From: Clostridium sp. CAG:594
Lineage (GTDB): Bacteria; Bacillota_I; Bacilli_A; RF39; UBA660
Length of the DNA stretch: 29,797 nucleotides
Direction of reading: 5' to 3'
Assembly (NCBI GenBank): GCA_000434835.1
Contig: FR881466.1
Span: forward strand, 34,577-64,373
Shown: positions 7,515-15,415 of the stretch, one piece after another
How the letters are laid out: the number at the start of each line of letters is the position of its first letter
Numbering within the stretch: position 1 is the first letter of the stretch
The notes under the pieces: model-generated
What the model was told of the DNA's origin: nothing
Seen by the model: the letters and a program-made list of their open reading frames with translations, nothing else
The model's database searches: none
Position numbers and translations under genes: made by a program

Positions 7515-8785
7515 TTTCATTATACAAAGCAAAAGGAAGAGATAATTAATGGTATTACTCACAAAATATTTGAAGGTTATTTGTCTTACAAACCTAAATA
7601 TTGCCATAAATGTGGCATTTTATTTGATGAAAAGTTTGAAAAAAATGGTTTTATTACTTCTGATATTAAAATACCAAAAGTTTCTGGTTTTAAATCTATA
7701 CTAAGATTACATAAACAAAGATATCTATGTAAGCATTGTTATAAAGCCTTCACTTTAACTTCTGACATCACTGATTATGGTTGTTTTATTTCTAATAATG
7801 CTAAGTATAGCATTGCTCTTGATTTAACTAAAAAGCGTTCTGAAAAAGATATTGCAATTGATAATAATATACCGCAGAACAGGTTATGGATTCTTATTAT
7901 AATCTTGAAAAAACATTTAAAAATTATTTACCTGAAGTTTTATTATTTGATGAGTTTAAGTCTGTTAAATCTGCTGATGGTCACATGAGTTTTCATTTAT
8001 GTAATGGATTGACTGGACAAACTATTGATATTGTAGAAGATAAAAAATTATTAAGTTTAATAAGATATTTTGGTAGATATTCTCACAATGCTATTAAACG
8101 TGTTAAATATATTGTTATTGATATGTATTCCCCTTATATTTCTTTAATTAAAAAAATATTTCCTAATGCTTTAATTATCATTTATACTTTCCATATTATT
8201 CAATTGATATCCCGTACTTTAAATAAAACTAGAATAATGATTATGAAAAATGATAAAGTAAATTATAACAAACTAAAAAGATATTGGAGATTTTTATTAA
8301 AATCTAGAGATGAATTAAACTATGAAAAATGGAAGAAATACACCTGTTTTAATAAATTTATAACAGAATCTGATGTTGTTAATTATATTATTAATACTAA
8401 TATAGAATTAAAGAACACATATGATGTTTATCAAAGTTTACTTTCATCTATTAAGAATAAAAATTATAATTTGTTTATTCGTATTTTAAATAATCATTCT
8501 GATAATATTTCTTCTTATATGAAAACTTCTATTAAGACTTTAAACGAATTTAAAGATAAAATTAAAAATACATTTAATAATAATTATCACAATGGTTATA
8601 TAGAGGGTAATAACAACTTCATTAAATTTATTAAAAGAATAGCATTTGGATTTAGATCATTTATTAGATTTAAAATTAGAATTCTTATTTGTAAGAATCT
8701 ACTTAAAATAAAAAAAACGAACAACGGAGTCTCCGTTATTCGCTTAAATAATTATCACTTATTTTGTGTAACACACACTATTTGA
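7515..8785 (+). pseudogene. Decayed ISL3-family transposase
   Basis: The frame beginning near 7515 encodes NGITHKIFEGYLSYKPKYCHKCG and later YLCKHCYKAF, the N-terminal zinc finger of ISL3-family transposases, but no start codon is present and the usual first 20-30 residues are lost. Near 7885 the frame shifts. The second frame carries LLFDEFKSVK, VIDMYSPYI and YHNGYIEGNNNFIKFIKR, the DDE-type catalytic region and its C-terminal motif, ending in LFCVTHTI. One normally conserved segment (IIxDxFHIxQ) reads IIIYTFHIIQ, losing an Asp. A right-end-like sequence lies around 8768-8790 (TATTTGACAATTATCC), but no matching left end was found. The element is therefore inactive: truncated on the left, frameshifted and mutated. 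It forms the left edge of the accessory segment. Bases 8786-8988 beyond it hold only AT-rich hairpins. Confidence 0.85.
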
Positions 8786-8988
8786 CAATTATCCAAATTT
8801 AAATACTACTAGTTTCATTAAATATATATTATATGTTTTAAAACTAATCTTAATAGATCAGTTTTTTTATTAAAACTCAATAAATGAGCAAAATTTCTTA
8901 AATAGGACAATAAACTAACGAGTTTTGCACCCAAGTAGTAAAAGTATTTAATATACTTGGTAAATTAATTATTTTATACTAGTTTTTA

Positions 8989-9750
8989 TTACTTAAAATG
9001 ATTATTAAATTCGCTTAGTTTTACTACTTCACCATATTTGCTAAGCATTTTAATAAAGGTATTTATCTTCTCATCAGATACTTGTTCATTTATAACAAAG
9101 ACTAATTCCTCTTTTTTTTCATTAAGTTCTAATGCATTCATCATCCACATTTTTATAGTAGGAACATAGGTATCTATATTTGAATCATTAAAATTAATTA
9201 TTTTATAATACTTATCTTTAATTTTTAAATCGACATTTATTTTTTCATCATATGTTCCAATTAAAGAATTTTTGCTACCAATTAATTCATAAGAAATATT
9301 TTTTCCTCGCAATAATTCACCAAAGAATTCAATACTCTCTTTTTTAGAAATTCTTTTTTTCTTCTCTGTATCATAATATAAATAATTGTCCTTTAATTTC
9401 ATTAAAAATTCTTCACAATTTGATTCGATTACTATGTTAGAAATTACAAATACAAATTGATTAATATAAAATTGTGTCATTTTTTCTAAAAGACATTCAT
9501 CTTCTATATTTATTGCTTGTGAATTAATAAAATTATAATTAAATTGTTCTTCAACTGTTTTTAAATATGATTTCATAAAATCAATATCTAATTCATCATC
9601 AAACTCTTTAAGTCTACGCCAATTTTCAATAATTTTTATAGACATAAATTTATCTTCAGGGGAATGAAGTACTACGGCAACATTAATACGCTCATCTCTT
9701 TCATAATTAGGAACATATTTCATAATTGCAAATTTAACATTTCTTTTCAT
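8989..9750 (-). CDS. DUF3037-like protein, partner of the HipA-like kinase
   Basis: A 253-residue soluble protein. The N-terminus FAIMKYVPNYERDERINVAVVL is the signature of DUF3037 proteins (KYxIxRYxPxxxRxERxNVGVVL type). The rest is charged and helical, with no catalytic motif that I recognise. From memory, DUF3037 genes often lie directly beside HipA-like kinase genes, as here. The start is the ATG at 9750, one base after the kinase stop (TAA-T-ATG). The ribosome site GGTGGTGA lies inside the last kinase codons, so the two are translationally coupled in fixed order. An upstream in-frame start at 9762 has no separate ribosome site. The biochemical function is unknown; a substrate, regulator or antidote of the kinase is conceivable. 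Confidence 0.7.
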   Translation of the reverse strand: MKRNVKFAIMKYVPNYERDERINVAVVLHSPEDKFMSIKIIENWRRLKEFDDELDIDFMKSYLKTVEEQFNYNFINSQAINIEDECLLEKMTQFYINQFVFVISNIVIESNCEEFLMKLKDNYLYYDTEKKKRISKKESIEFFGELLRGKNISYELIGSKNSLIGTYDEKINVDLKIKDKYYKIINFNDSNIDTYVPTIKMWMMNALELNEKKEELVFVINEQVSDEKINTFIKMLSKYGEVVKLSEFNNHFK

Positions 9751-9751
9751 A

Positions 9752-10549
9752 TTAATCACCACCTTCTATATTTAATAATCTACATATTTCATTTATTCTA
9801 TGCAATCTATCTAATAAAAATGCTTTTAAACATTTTTTTTCTTGTTTAGTAATAATCCAATCACTTGGTATTGAATTTATAATACATTCAATTTTATCAT
9901 CATCAATATTTCTTATACATTGAATGTATTCAGAAATTACTGGCTTGTAATTCACATCATTTAAGCATAAGGATAAATTATCAAAATGAAATTTATTCAT
10001 TTTTGATAAATCAATTTCTCCACCAATAAGTTCGGATAAATTTCTTTCATTCCATACAGCTTGATGAACAAACACATGAGAATGATCTATCATTATTAAT
10101 GAATTATTTCTAAAATTAATCAAAAGATTTCCAGGATTTCTATCATTATTACCTATAATAACATCAAAAATCAAGATTTTAATTGCATCATATTTATTTG
10201 AAAGTTTTGTTAAAACGTAATAACCTGGAACTGATGTTGATTTATCAACAAACTCACTGCAAAACACTGTCCCATTAATTAAATTTATATCTGGCAACAA
10301 ATCTTTAAACCTATCAATTTCTTGTACATTTATTAATTTAAAATTTGGAATTGGTAACCCTAATAATTTTGCTAATTCTGCACAAACGTATTCATTTATT
10401 AAAACTCTTGTTCCTTCTGGATTCCCAGGAAATTTTGCAACGTATTTTTTTTCATTACTACATTTTACAATATAAGGATTAGTACTCCCTAATGGAATTT
10501 TTCTTTCAATATCAACAATTGTTACATTATCCAATACCATCACCACCAT
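9752..10549 (-). CDS. HipA-like kinase family protein
   Basis: A 265-residue protein with a HipA-type kinase core. It has the glycine-rich opening GSTNPYIVKC, the ATP-binding lysine in YVAKFPGN (Lys39), a helix-C glutamate in NEYVCAEL (Glu53), the catalytic loop IGNNDRNPGNLL (Asp136, Asn141) and the metal-binding aspartate in LIMIDHSHVF (Asp155). It lacks the N-terminal domain of full-length HipA toxins (about 440 residues) and has no HipB-like DNA-binding partner. Its partner is the DUF3037-like gene one base downstream. All catalytic residues are present, so kinase or AMP-transfer activity is plausible. The start is uncertain among the in-frame ATG at 10549, another at 10540 and a TTG at 10534. 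It lies between two IS remnants, suggesting horizontal acquisition. A toxin or defence role is inference. Confidence 0.75.
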   Translation of the reverse strand: MVVMVLDNVTIVDIERKIPLGSTNPYIVKCSNEKKYVAKFPGNPEGTRVLINEYVCAELAKLLGLPIPNFKLINVQEIDRFKDLLPDINLINGTVFCSEFVDKSTSVPGYYVLTKLSNKYDAIKILIFDVIIGNNDRNPGNLLINFRNNSLIMIDHSHVFVHQAVWNERNLSELIGGEIDLSKMNKFHFDNLSLCLNDVNYKPVISEYIQCIRNIDDDKIECIINSIPSDWIITKQEKKCLKAFLLDRLHRINEICRLLNIEGGD

Positions 10550-10559
10550 TTAATAAAGT

Positions 10560-10597
10560 GACACTATGATATTATATTTTTATTATACCATAGTATC
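10560..10597 (-). promoter_or_regulatory. Dyad surrounding an extended -10 promoter of the kinase gene
   Basis: The arms GACACTATG (10560-10568) and CATAGTATC (10589-10597) form an inverted repeat with one mismatch. Between them, on the minus strand, lies TG-G-TATAAT (10582-10589), an extended -10 box about 35 bases before the kinase start. A protein binding both arms would cover the promoter, so autoregulation of the kinase/DUF3037 pair is likely but unproven. Confidence 0.5.
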
Positions 10598-10908
10598 AAA
10601 ATTAAAAATTCTTTTACAAACAAACATTATAAAATTTTACATATAATTTTACAATTTGCATATTATATCACATTTTAATAATTTATCAATTAAAAAGCCA
10701 GCACAAAACCATTAAAGTCTGTACTAGCCCTTTAAAATTATCATTATTATATCAAATAATTCTACGAATTACTACACATCTATTATTTTTTGAAATATTA
10801 AATTGTAGGGTTACAATTGATGTGAAACATTATATATAGTAAAAAAGCAATAAGTCTAGTAAAATGTAATTATCAACAAAACATTTTTATTAGAAAGGAC
10901 TTATCGCT
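10598..10908. other. Gene-free stretch between the kinase promoter and the IS remnant
   Basis: No coding frame. It contains an orphan minus-strand terminator-like hairpin at 10694-10735 (imperfect pairing of GCCAGCACAAAAC with the repeat arm) and a small stem AATTGTA/TACAATT at 10801-10818, which may belong to the left end of the IS. The rest is AT-rich. Confidence 0.5.
10713..10735. repeat. 23-bp direct repeat, copy 2
   Basis: Identical to 6326-6348 and again part of a terminator-like hairpin on the minus strand, but with no minus-strand gene upstream for it to terminate. Confidence 0.85.
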
Positions 10909-11867
10909 ATGACAAGTATACCACATTATCCACATAGTTTAAATACTAAATATTATGTAGTTTTATTATATAGAAATTGAAACTCTATATCTTTTGTTTG
11001 TAGAAGATATAAATGTTCTAAAGCCTCTCTTATGCGTTGGAACAAAAAATTCGATGGTACTAGAGACTCCTTAGTTGATAAATCTCATAGGCCTCTTACG
11101 TCTCATCCTAATTCTCACAACAAAGAAGAACTTACTTGGATTAAAAATTATATCAGAAGAAATCCTAATATTTCTCTTTATGAATTATATGGTAAATTGA
11201 GAACCGAAAAAGGTTATTCTAGGCATGCCTGCTCTTTATTTAGAATTATTAGAAAAATGAAATATCCTGTTAATACTGAAAGTCATTCTAAATATGTTCC
11301 TAAAAAATGTGACACGCCTACTAATATCGGTGTTAAATGACAAATGGATGTTAAAGTTGTCCCTAAACAATGCTATGTTGGAGAATTGCCTGATAAATTC
11401 ATCAATATGCTGTCATCGATGAAGCCTCTCATGAATGTTTTATCCATCCATATAAAGAACAATTCTCTTATTCAACTGTCAACTTTGTTAAAAGATTCAT
11501 TGTATATTTCGGTTATAAACCCAAAATAATTCAAACAGATAATAATCAAGAATTCACTTATATTAGAAAAACTGACAAAATACATCCGTTAGATACACTA
11601 TTAAATTAATTAGATATAATCCATAAACTTATTAAACCTAGAACTCCTAGATATAATGGTAAGGGCGAGGAAAGTCATAGAAATAATCAACAAAGGTTTT
11701 ATTCATATCTTAAATTTTATTCTAATGATGATTTAAAAAAGCAAAGGAAAGCTTATTTAAAACGTTCTAACAATATTCCTATACAATCGTTAAACTGGCT
11801 TTCTCCTCTTGAAATGAGACAAAATATTATAGATGCTAACGCATCTATTGATAATGAAAATAGTTAA
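10909..11867 (+). pseudogene. Decayed integrase-core (IS3/IS481-like) transposase
   Basis: The frame opens at ATG 10909 after GAAAGGAC. It reads a helix-turn-helix region (SISFVCRRYKCSKASLMRWN), then SHRPLTSHPNSHNKEELTWI and ISLYELYGKLR, typical of single-ORF rve-type transposases. An integrase core follows: DVKVVPKQCYVGELPDKF, then in another frame YFGYKPKIIQTDNNQEFTY and later HRNNQQRFYSYLKFYSNDDL. It is broken by TGA at 10978 (Gly expected), TGA at 11338 (Trp expected in the WQMDVK motif), a frameshift near 11410 and TAA near 11608 (Glu expected). The catalytic pattern D...D...E is otherwise recognisable. The element cannot be active. It closes the right side of the accessory segment. Confidence 0.85.
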
Positions 11868-11900
11868 ATACGATTTTAGCCATATAAATAAAAAAACAAA

Positions 11901-12194
11901 CTATAATTTTTTCCCTAAAAACATATTAACTATGTTTGTTAGTTCTGATAAAGTAACAATAGCATTTAGTTCTTCATTATATAGATTTGTATCATCATAG
12001 CATAGTAAAACTAGTTTATCTATACCATTACTAATAATAATTTTATATGGTTCTTTTAATTCCAAATTAGAGTTATTAAAGACAATATTCTTTCCTGCAA
12101 TATATCCTATATTTAATTTAGTAATATCTTTAATCCTTAATATCTTGTTTTTTACGCACAAAGGAAATTCTAAAATTTCTATGGACACATTCAT
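11901..12194 (-). CDS. Hypothetical protein, 97 residues
   Basis: I do not recognise this protein. It is soluble, with alternating short hydrophobic strands (VSIEILEFPL, KIIISNGIDKLVLLCYDD) and a C-terminal helix (TLSELTNIVNMFLGKK), suggesting a small alpha/beta fold. The start is the ATG at 12194 with AAAGGTGGTG upstream. A longer in-frame opening to 12353 would run through the tRNA-His gene and is not real. It lies directly downstream of the tRNA and before the IS remnant, so it may be at the edge of the accessory segment. Confidence 0.55.
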   Translation of the reverse strand: MNVSIEILEFPLCVKNKILRIKDITKLNIGYIAGKNIVFNNSNLELKEPYKIIISNGIDKLVLLCYDDTNLYNEELNAIVTLSELTNIVNMFLGKKL

Positions 12195-12221
12195 TTTATT
12201 ATTCACCACCTTTATTATAAG

Positions 12222-12248
12222 AAAAAAGCCCATAATACCAAGTATTAC
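12222..12248 (-). terminator. Probable terminator after tRNA-His
   Basis: Minus strand: GTAATAC-TTG-GTATTAT, then GGGC and six T residues. A second hairpin, CGCACA/TGTGCG (12264-12279), lies between it and the tRNA and may help 3' processing. Confidence 0.5.
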
Positions 12249-12291
12249 GAACTTTACTTGTCTCGCACAAAGGTGTGCGTAAACTTCAATA

Positions 12292-12368
12292 TGGGGCGGA
12301 GTAAGGGAATCGAACCCTTGAATGCTGGTGCCACAAACCAGTGTGTTAACCACTTCACCAACTCCGCC
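12292..12368 (-). tRNA. tRNA-His (GTG)
   Basis: A complete cloverleaf of 77 bases including an encoded CCA. The acceptor stem is GCGGAGT/ACTCCGC. An additional 5' G at 12368 faces C73, the G-1 feature unique to tRNA-His. The anticodon stem CTGGT/ACCAG carries the loop TTGTGGC with anticodon GTG, and the T arm contains GGTTCGATTCC. It is the only tRNA in the window and marks the right side of the accessory segment, but no second copy of its 3' end was seen that would indicate an integration site. Confidence 0.97.
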
Positions 12369-12410
12369 AAAATATAAATTGTTAGCATTTTTTTCTAAAA
12401 CGCTAATAGT

Positions 12411-12439
12411 ATTCTAACAAACAAATAAGATAAAATCAA
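12411..12439 (-). promoter_or_regulatory. Promoter of tRNA-His
   Basis: Minus strand: TTGATT (12439-12434), a 17-base spacer, then TAGAAT (12416-12411). A leader hairpin (TTAGCG.../...TGCTAA) lies between the expected start and the tRNA. Confidence 0.6.
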
Positions 12440-12465
12440 GTATAAGTTAAAATATTTATACCAAT

Positions 12466-13659
12466 TTAATCATCTTCATCAAATAAAGCCGCACTTTTAA
12501 TCGTGTTATTACCATATTTTTTATTGATTTTATCCATTGCTCTTTGAACCTTATCTCTTTCATTTGATTTTCCTACCCTTTCAAATAACGATACTTGTTC
12601 ATATGATTTATCAGTAAAATCACTTACTCTTAAACCTACTAACCTTATAGGGTCCCCATTCCACATTTCCTTTAGTAAAACACAAGCATTCTCATATATA
12701 TCATCATCTGAAGATACCGGATTAACCAATTTTTTTTGATGAACAAAATTCATAAAATTATTATTTTTAAGTTGAACTGCTATAACAGTTGCATACTTTT
12801 CCTCTTCCCTTAACCTTATTCCAACCATAAAAGATAATTTCTTTACTACCTTCTTAAGCGTCATAATATCAGTTGCATCTTTAGGAAGTGTCGTCGAGTT
12901 TCCTATTCCTTTATTTTTAGGAAGTGGTCTTTCAACCGGTGAATCATCTATACCATTTGCGTACTCATGCATCATGCGTCCCATAGATTTAAAATGTCTA
13001 GTAAGCATATTTATATCTGCTTTTGCTAAATCTTCTACTGTATTAATATTTAGTTCATGCAACTTTTTACTAGAACTTTTACCAACCATAAATAAATCAT
13101 CTACTTTTAAAGGCCACATTTTTTTCTTTACCTCATAATCAAACAAAGTATGAACTTTATTTGGTTTTTCAAAGTCACTAGCCATCTTTGCACACACTTT
13201 AGAATTTGCAACACCTACGTTTACCGTAAATCCAAGTGTATCATAAATCTCATCTTTTATTTTATAAGCCAATTTAACAGGATCACCAAACATCATTTCC
13301 ATTCCTGTCATATCCATAAAGCATTCATCTATTGAATACCTTTCTATTACAGGAGTATATTTACATAGTATATTATAAAAAGCATCAGAATATTTTATGT
13401 AGTTTTGCCTTTCAGATTTTACAACGTATAGCTTATCAACCTTTCTTCTTGCCATATAAAGTGGCTCTCCGGATACTATTCCAGCCTTTTTCGCAGGAAA
13501 ACTTTTTGCAACAACAACCCCTCTTCTTTTTTTCTCATCACCAGAAACTACCGCGGGTATTGTTCTTATGTCTAATTTGCTACCATTTTTTAGCATTTCA
13601 ACCGCAGACCAAGATAGAAATGCATTATTAACATCTATGTGAAATATTATTCTTTTCAT
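12466..13659 (-). CDS. dinB: Y-family DNA polymerase (DinB / Pol IV type)
   Basis: A 397-residue translesion polymerase. The palm motifs are present: HIDVNNAFLSW (metal Asp9) and YSIDECFMDMTG (Asp111, Glu112). The finger region KKRRGVVVAKSFPAKKAGI and the DNA-binding helix-hairpin-helix segment (LPLKVDDLFMVGKSSSKKL type) also match, with the little-finger domain after about residue 240. QVSLF near the C-terminus matches the beta-clamp binding pentapeptide, so it is likely recruited by the replication clamp. Such enzymes extend past damaged bases at low fidelity. The start is the ATG at 13659 because AGAGGTG lies six bases upstream; the GTG at 13668 is part of that site. No clear LexA-type operator was found, so SOS control is not shown. 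Confidence 0.92.
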   Translation of the reverse strand: MKRIIFHIDVNNAFLSWSAVEMLKNGSKLDIRTIPAVVSGDEKKRRGVVVAKSFPAKKAGIVSGEPLYMARRKVDKLYVVKSERQNYIKYSDAFYNILCKYTPVIERYSIDECFMDMTGMEMMFGDPVKLAYKIKDEIYDTLGFTVNVGVANSKVCAKMASDFEKPNKVHTLFDYEVKKKMWPLKVDDLFMVGKSSSKKLHELNINTVEDLAKADINMLTRHFKSMGRMMHEYANGIDDSPVERPLPKNKGIGNSTTLPKDATDIMTLKKVVKKLSFMVGIRLREEEKYATVIAVQLKNNNFMNFVHQKKLVNPVSSDDDIYENACVLLKEMWNGDPIRLVGLRVSDFTDKSYEQVSLFERVGKSNERDKVQRAMDKINKKYGNNTIKSAALFDEDD

Positions 13660-13686
13660 TTCTATCACCTCTACTTTTATTATACT

Positions 13687-13708
13687 AAAAAAATCCCTAT
13701 TTGGGACT
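13687..13708 (-). terminator. Terminator upstream of dinB
   Basis: Minus strand: AGTCCC pairs with GGGATT (loop AAATA) and is followed by a run of seven T residues. It overlaps the end of the 13707-14417 gene and precedes the dinB promoter region (TATAAT just downstream). Confidence 0.65.
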
Positions 13709-14417
13709 ATTTTTTAAAACAAATGTACGCAACTACTAAAAGAAGAATAAATAATGCTGCTAGAATGATAACTAATATATAATCGTTATTCTTAGTTTCC
13801 TTTGTATCTATTTTAACTTCCATATTACTTATGCTTTCCCTTATAACTTTCAAAACACTTTCATCACTTATTTTACTTAATAAGTACATTGTTTCATCTG
13901 TTGGATTACCAATTCTTTTTTCTTTAGTTTCTTTATCCGCTAAAATAAATTCTGGGCTCATTATTCTTATTTTTTGTTTAGAAAAATTAATTAATCTTAT
14001 TACGCTACTTTTTTTAACGTCAGGAATAATTTTCTTCTTAAGACTTATCTTCGTATTATCCTTATTTATTGCATATGTTTTTATAGTTAAATTATTATCA
14101 ATTAAAGAATATGGAAAGAAGCCAACCGTTGTACCTTGATACTTAACTTTAAAACCGTAATCTTCCTTTGAATACTTTTTAGAATCAGATATAAAGTCAA
14201 ATTCATACTCCTTTGTTAGTTTTTTTATCTTATCTCTAACTAAGTTTATTTTCTTGTTCTTAACTAGTATATAAAAATCAGAGTGATACTCCATAGATTC
14301 CTTGTTAGTTACTAAGTAAGGCACTATACTACCTGATACCGCAATATCGCCTGAAAGTTCCTCATCACTCGTAAACGTTAAAATAATATCAATTATATCA
14401 TTGTAATTACTGTTCAT
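13707..14417 (-). CDS. Tail-anchored nucleotidyltransferase-like protein
   Basis: A 236-residue protein. SGSIVPYLVTNKES followed by HSDFYILVK resembles the GS(x)PY...SD(x)D opening of minimal nucleotidyltransferase folds, but the second metal-binding acid is replaced (HSDFYI rather than SDIDI), so catalysis is doubtful. The middle is charged alpha/beta. The last 25 residues, YILVIILAALFILLLVVAYICF followed by KK, form a single C-terminal membrane helix, giving a cytoplasmic domain held at the membrane by its tail. The ATG has AGGAGATAT upstream. The neighbours, a Y-family polymerase and a small membrane protein, do not indicate a role. The fold assignment is tentative. Confidence 0.5.
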   Translation of the reverse strand: MNSNYNDIIDIILTFTSDEELSGDIAVSGSIVPYLVTNKESMEYHSDFYILVKNKKINLVRDKIKKLTKEYEFDFISDSKKYSKEDYGFKVKYQGTTVGFFPYSLIDNNLTIKTYAINKDNTKISLKKKIIPDVKKSSVIRLINFSKQKIRIMSPEFILADKETKEKRIGNPTDETMYLLSKISDESVLKVIRESISNMEVKIDTKETKNNDYILVIILAALFILLLVVAYICFKK

Positions 14418-14465
14418 ATAATATCTCCTATCTTAATCTTATACTTTAATTATATAACAAAGTTA

Positions 14466-14699
14466 TTAAAATGCAATTAAAATTATGAATAATAGTAAAC
14501 AAAATATAGTTATGAAGTAGTGAAGTAGTGGCTTTATTTTGATTTCTAAATTAAATTCTATCATGCTTGGAACAAAAATTAAGCTGATTATTCCGAGTGA
14601 ATAAACAAATTTAACATCTTGCCTTTCAAAGAATAAATTAGATGATATAAAAAGAATAATAAGTTGAACTAAAAAATTAAAAAAAATATATTTCCTCAT
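14466..14699 (-). CDS. Small membrane protein, possibly from a leaderless mRNA
   Basis: A 77-residue, very hydrophobic protein with three likely membrane helices (about residues 5-22, 30-45 and 56-76) and few charges. I do not recognise a family. There is no ribosome site before the ATG, but a TATAAT box ends only five bases upstream (see promoter entry). This would place the transcript start on or next to the A of the ATG, giving a leaderless mRNA. The start codon is therefore chosen from promoter position rather than Shine-Dalgarno. It is followed 48 bases later by the tail-anchored protein gene on the same strand and may be co-transcribed with it. Confidence 0.5.
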   Translation of the reverse strand: MRKYIFFNFLVQLIILFISSNLFFERQDVKFVYSLGIISLIFVPSMIEFNLEIKIKPLLHYFITIFCLLLFIILIAF

Positions 14700-14704
14700 A
14701 TTAC

Positions 14705-14733
14705 ATTATATGACAAAAAAAATAACTTGACAG
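14705..14733 (-). promoter_or_regulatory. Minus-strand promoter at the small membrane protein start
   Basis: CTGTCA (14733-14728), a 17-base spacer and TATAAT (14710-14705). Its -35 box shares five bases with that of the divergent plus-strand promoter. Confidence 0.5.
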
Positions 14734-14756
14734 TGTTAGTATAATTGTGTTATTAT
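14727..14756 (+). promoter_or_regulatory. Plus-strand promoter for the 14791 gene
   Basis: A perfect TTGACA (14727-14732), an 18-base spacer and TATTAT (14751-14756), 35 bases before the GTG start. Confidence 0.6.
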
Positions 14757-14790
14757 TTTTCACGTTCGCCTAAAAAAGGAGATGACAAAA

Positions 14791-15399
14791 GTGTCTTACA
14801 CAAATGAGTGTAGTAAATATTTTAAAGGAAGTTTAAATAAATCTGAATTAGAAAAATTAAAGGAAGAAAAAATCATTTTATCAAATCTTTTATATAGCAT
14901 AATTGAAACTGATATGATAACTGAATTTAACGATGAATTAAGATATGTAAATAGTTCCGGAAAATGGGTATTATCACCTACCATTTCACAATGCTATACA
15001 GATAAAGATAGGACTGCTAATATAATAACACCTAATATAAAAGAAGATAAAACTTTAGGTAGATTAACAATTACTAAAACCACATATAATAACCCATATG
15101 GCATATATGATTATTTAATAACACCAAAAATGATAAAAGAGATTAATAATGCAGGATGTTTTATAACTACTAAAAAATTAAATGGTCTTGACAAAAGATT
15201 TAAAGCTTGGGCTGGCATGGGTGTTCCTTGTTGTTTTTTAATTTCTGGCGAAAATAATAAAGAAACATTAAAAAGAGATGAAAATGTCCAAAAATTTATG
15301 GATAGTTTAGTTAAAAATAATCAGTTATCTATCGAAGAGGGATTTATTGACGACAATTTAAATAATATGTTTTATAAAGCATATGTATTAAAAAGATAG
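14791..15399 (+). CDS. Hypothetical protein, about 202 residues
   Basis: Not recognised. It is soluble, with no signal peptide. Conspicuous segments are SSGKWVLSPTISQCYTDKDR in the first third, NPYGIYDYLITPKMIKEI in the middle and RFKAWAGMGVPCCFLISGE in the second half, the last with two adjacent cysteines. The pattern is a mixed alpha/beta fold. The likely start is the GTG at 14791, nine bases after AAAGGAG; the ATG at 14782 directly abuts the ribosome site and is too close. It has its own promoter, faces rsmI tail to tail and shares a bidirectional terminator with it. It is one of few plus-strand genes here. Confidence 0.7.
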   Translation: MSYTNECSKYFKGSLNKSELEKLKEEKIILSNLLYSIIETDMITEFNDELRYVNSSGKWVLSPTISQCYTDKDRTANIITPNIKEDKTLGRLTITKTTYNNPYGIYDYLITPKMIKEINNAGCFITTKKLNGLDKRFKAWAGMGVPCCFLISGENNKETLKRDENVQKFMDSLVKNNQLSIEEGFIDDNLNNMFYKAYVLKR

Positions 15400-15415
15400 C
15401 ATTTTTGCTATCTTT
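15392..15415. terminator. Bidirectional terminator between convergent genes
   Basis: Stem AAAGATAGCA (15392-15401) / TGCTATCTTT (15406-15415) with T-runs on both strands. It overlaps the coding ends of both the 14791 gene and rsmI. Confidence 0.85.

Noticed and set aside
10978..11340. In-frame TGA at a Trp position of the transposase, suggesting UGA is read as Trp
   Set aside because: Long genes, such as the helicase with at least six Trp, use only TGG and have no internal TGA. The transposase also has a TGA at a Gly position, a TAA and a frameshift, so it is simply decayed.
7379..12291. Integrative element inserted at tRNA-His
   Set aside because: No integrase gene and no second copy of the tRNA 3' end were found; the segment looks like accumulated IS debris.
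12195..12353. N-terminal extension of the 97-residue gene
   Set aside because: It is the read-through of tRNA-His in one frame; a strong ribosome site lies before the ATG at 12194.
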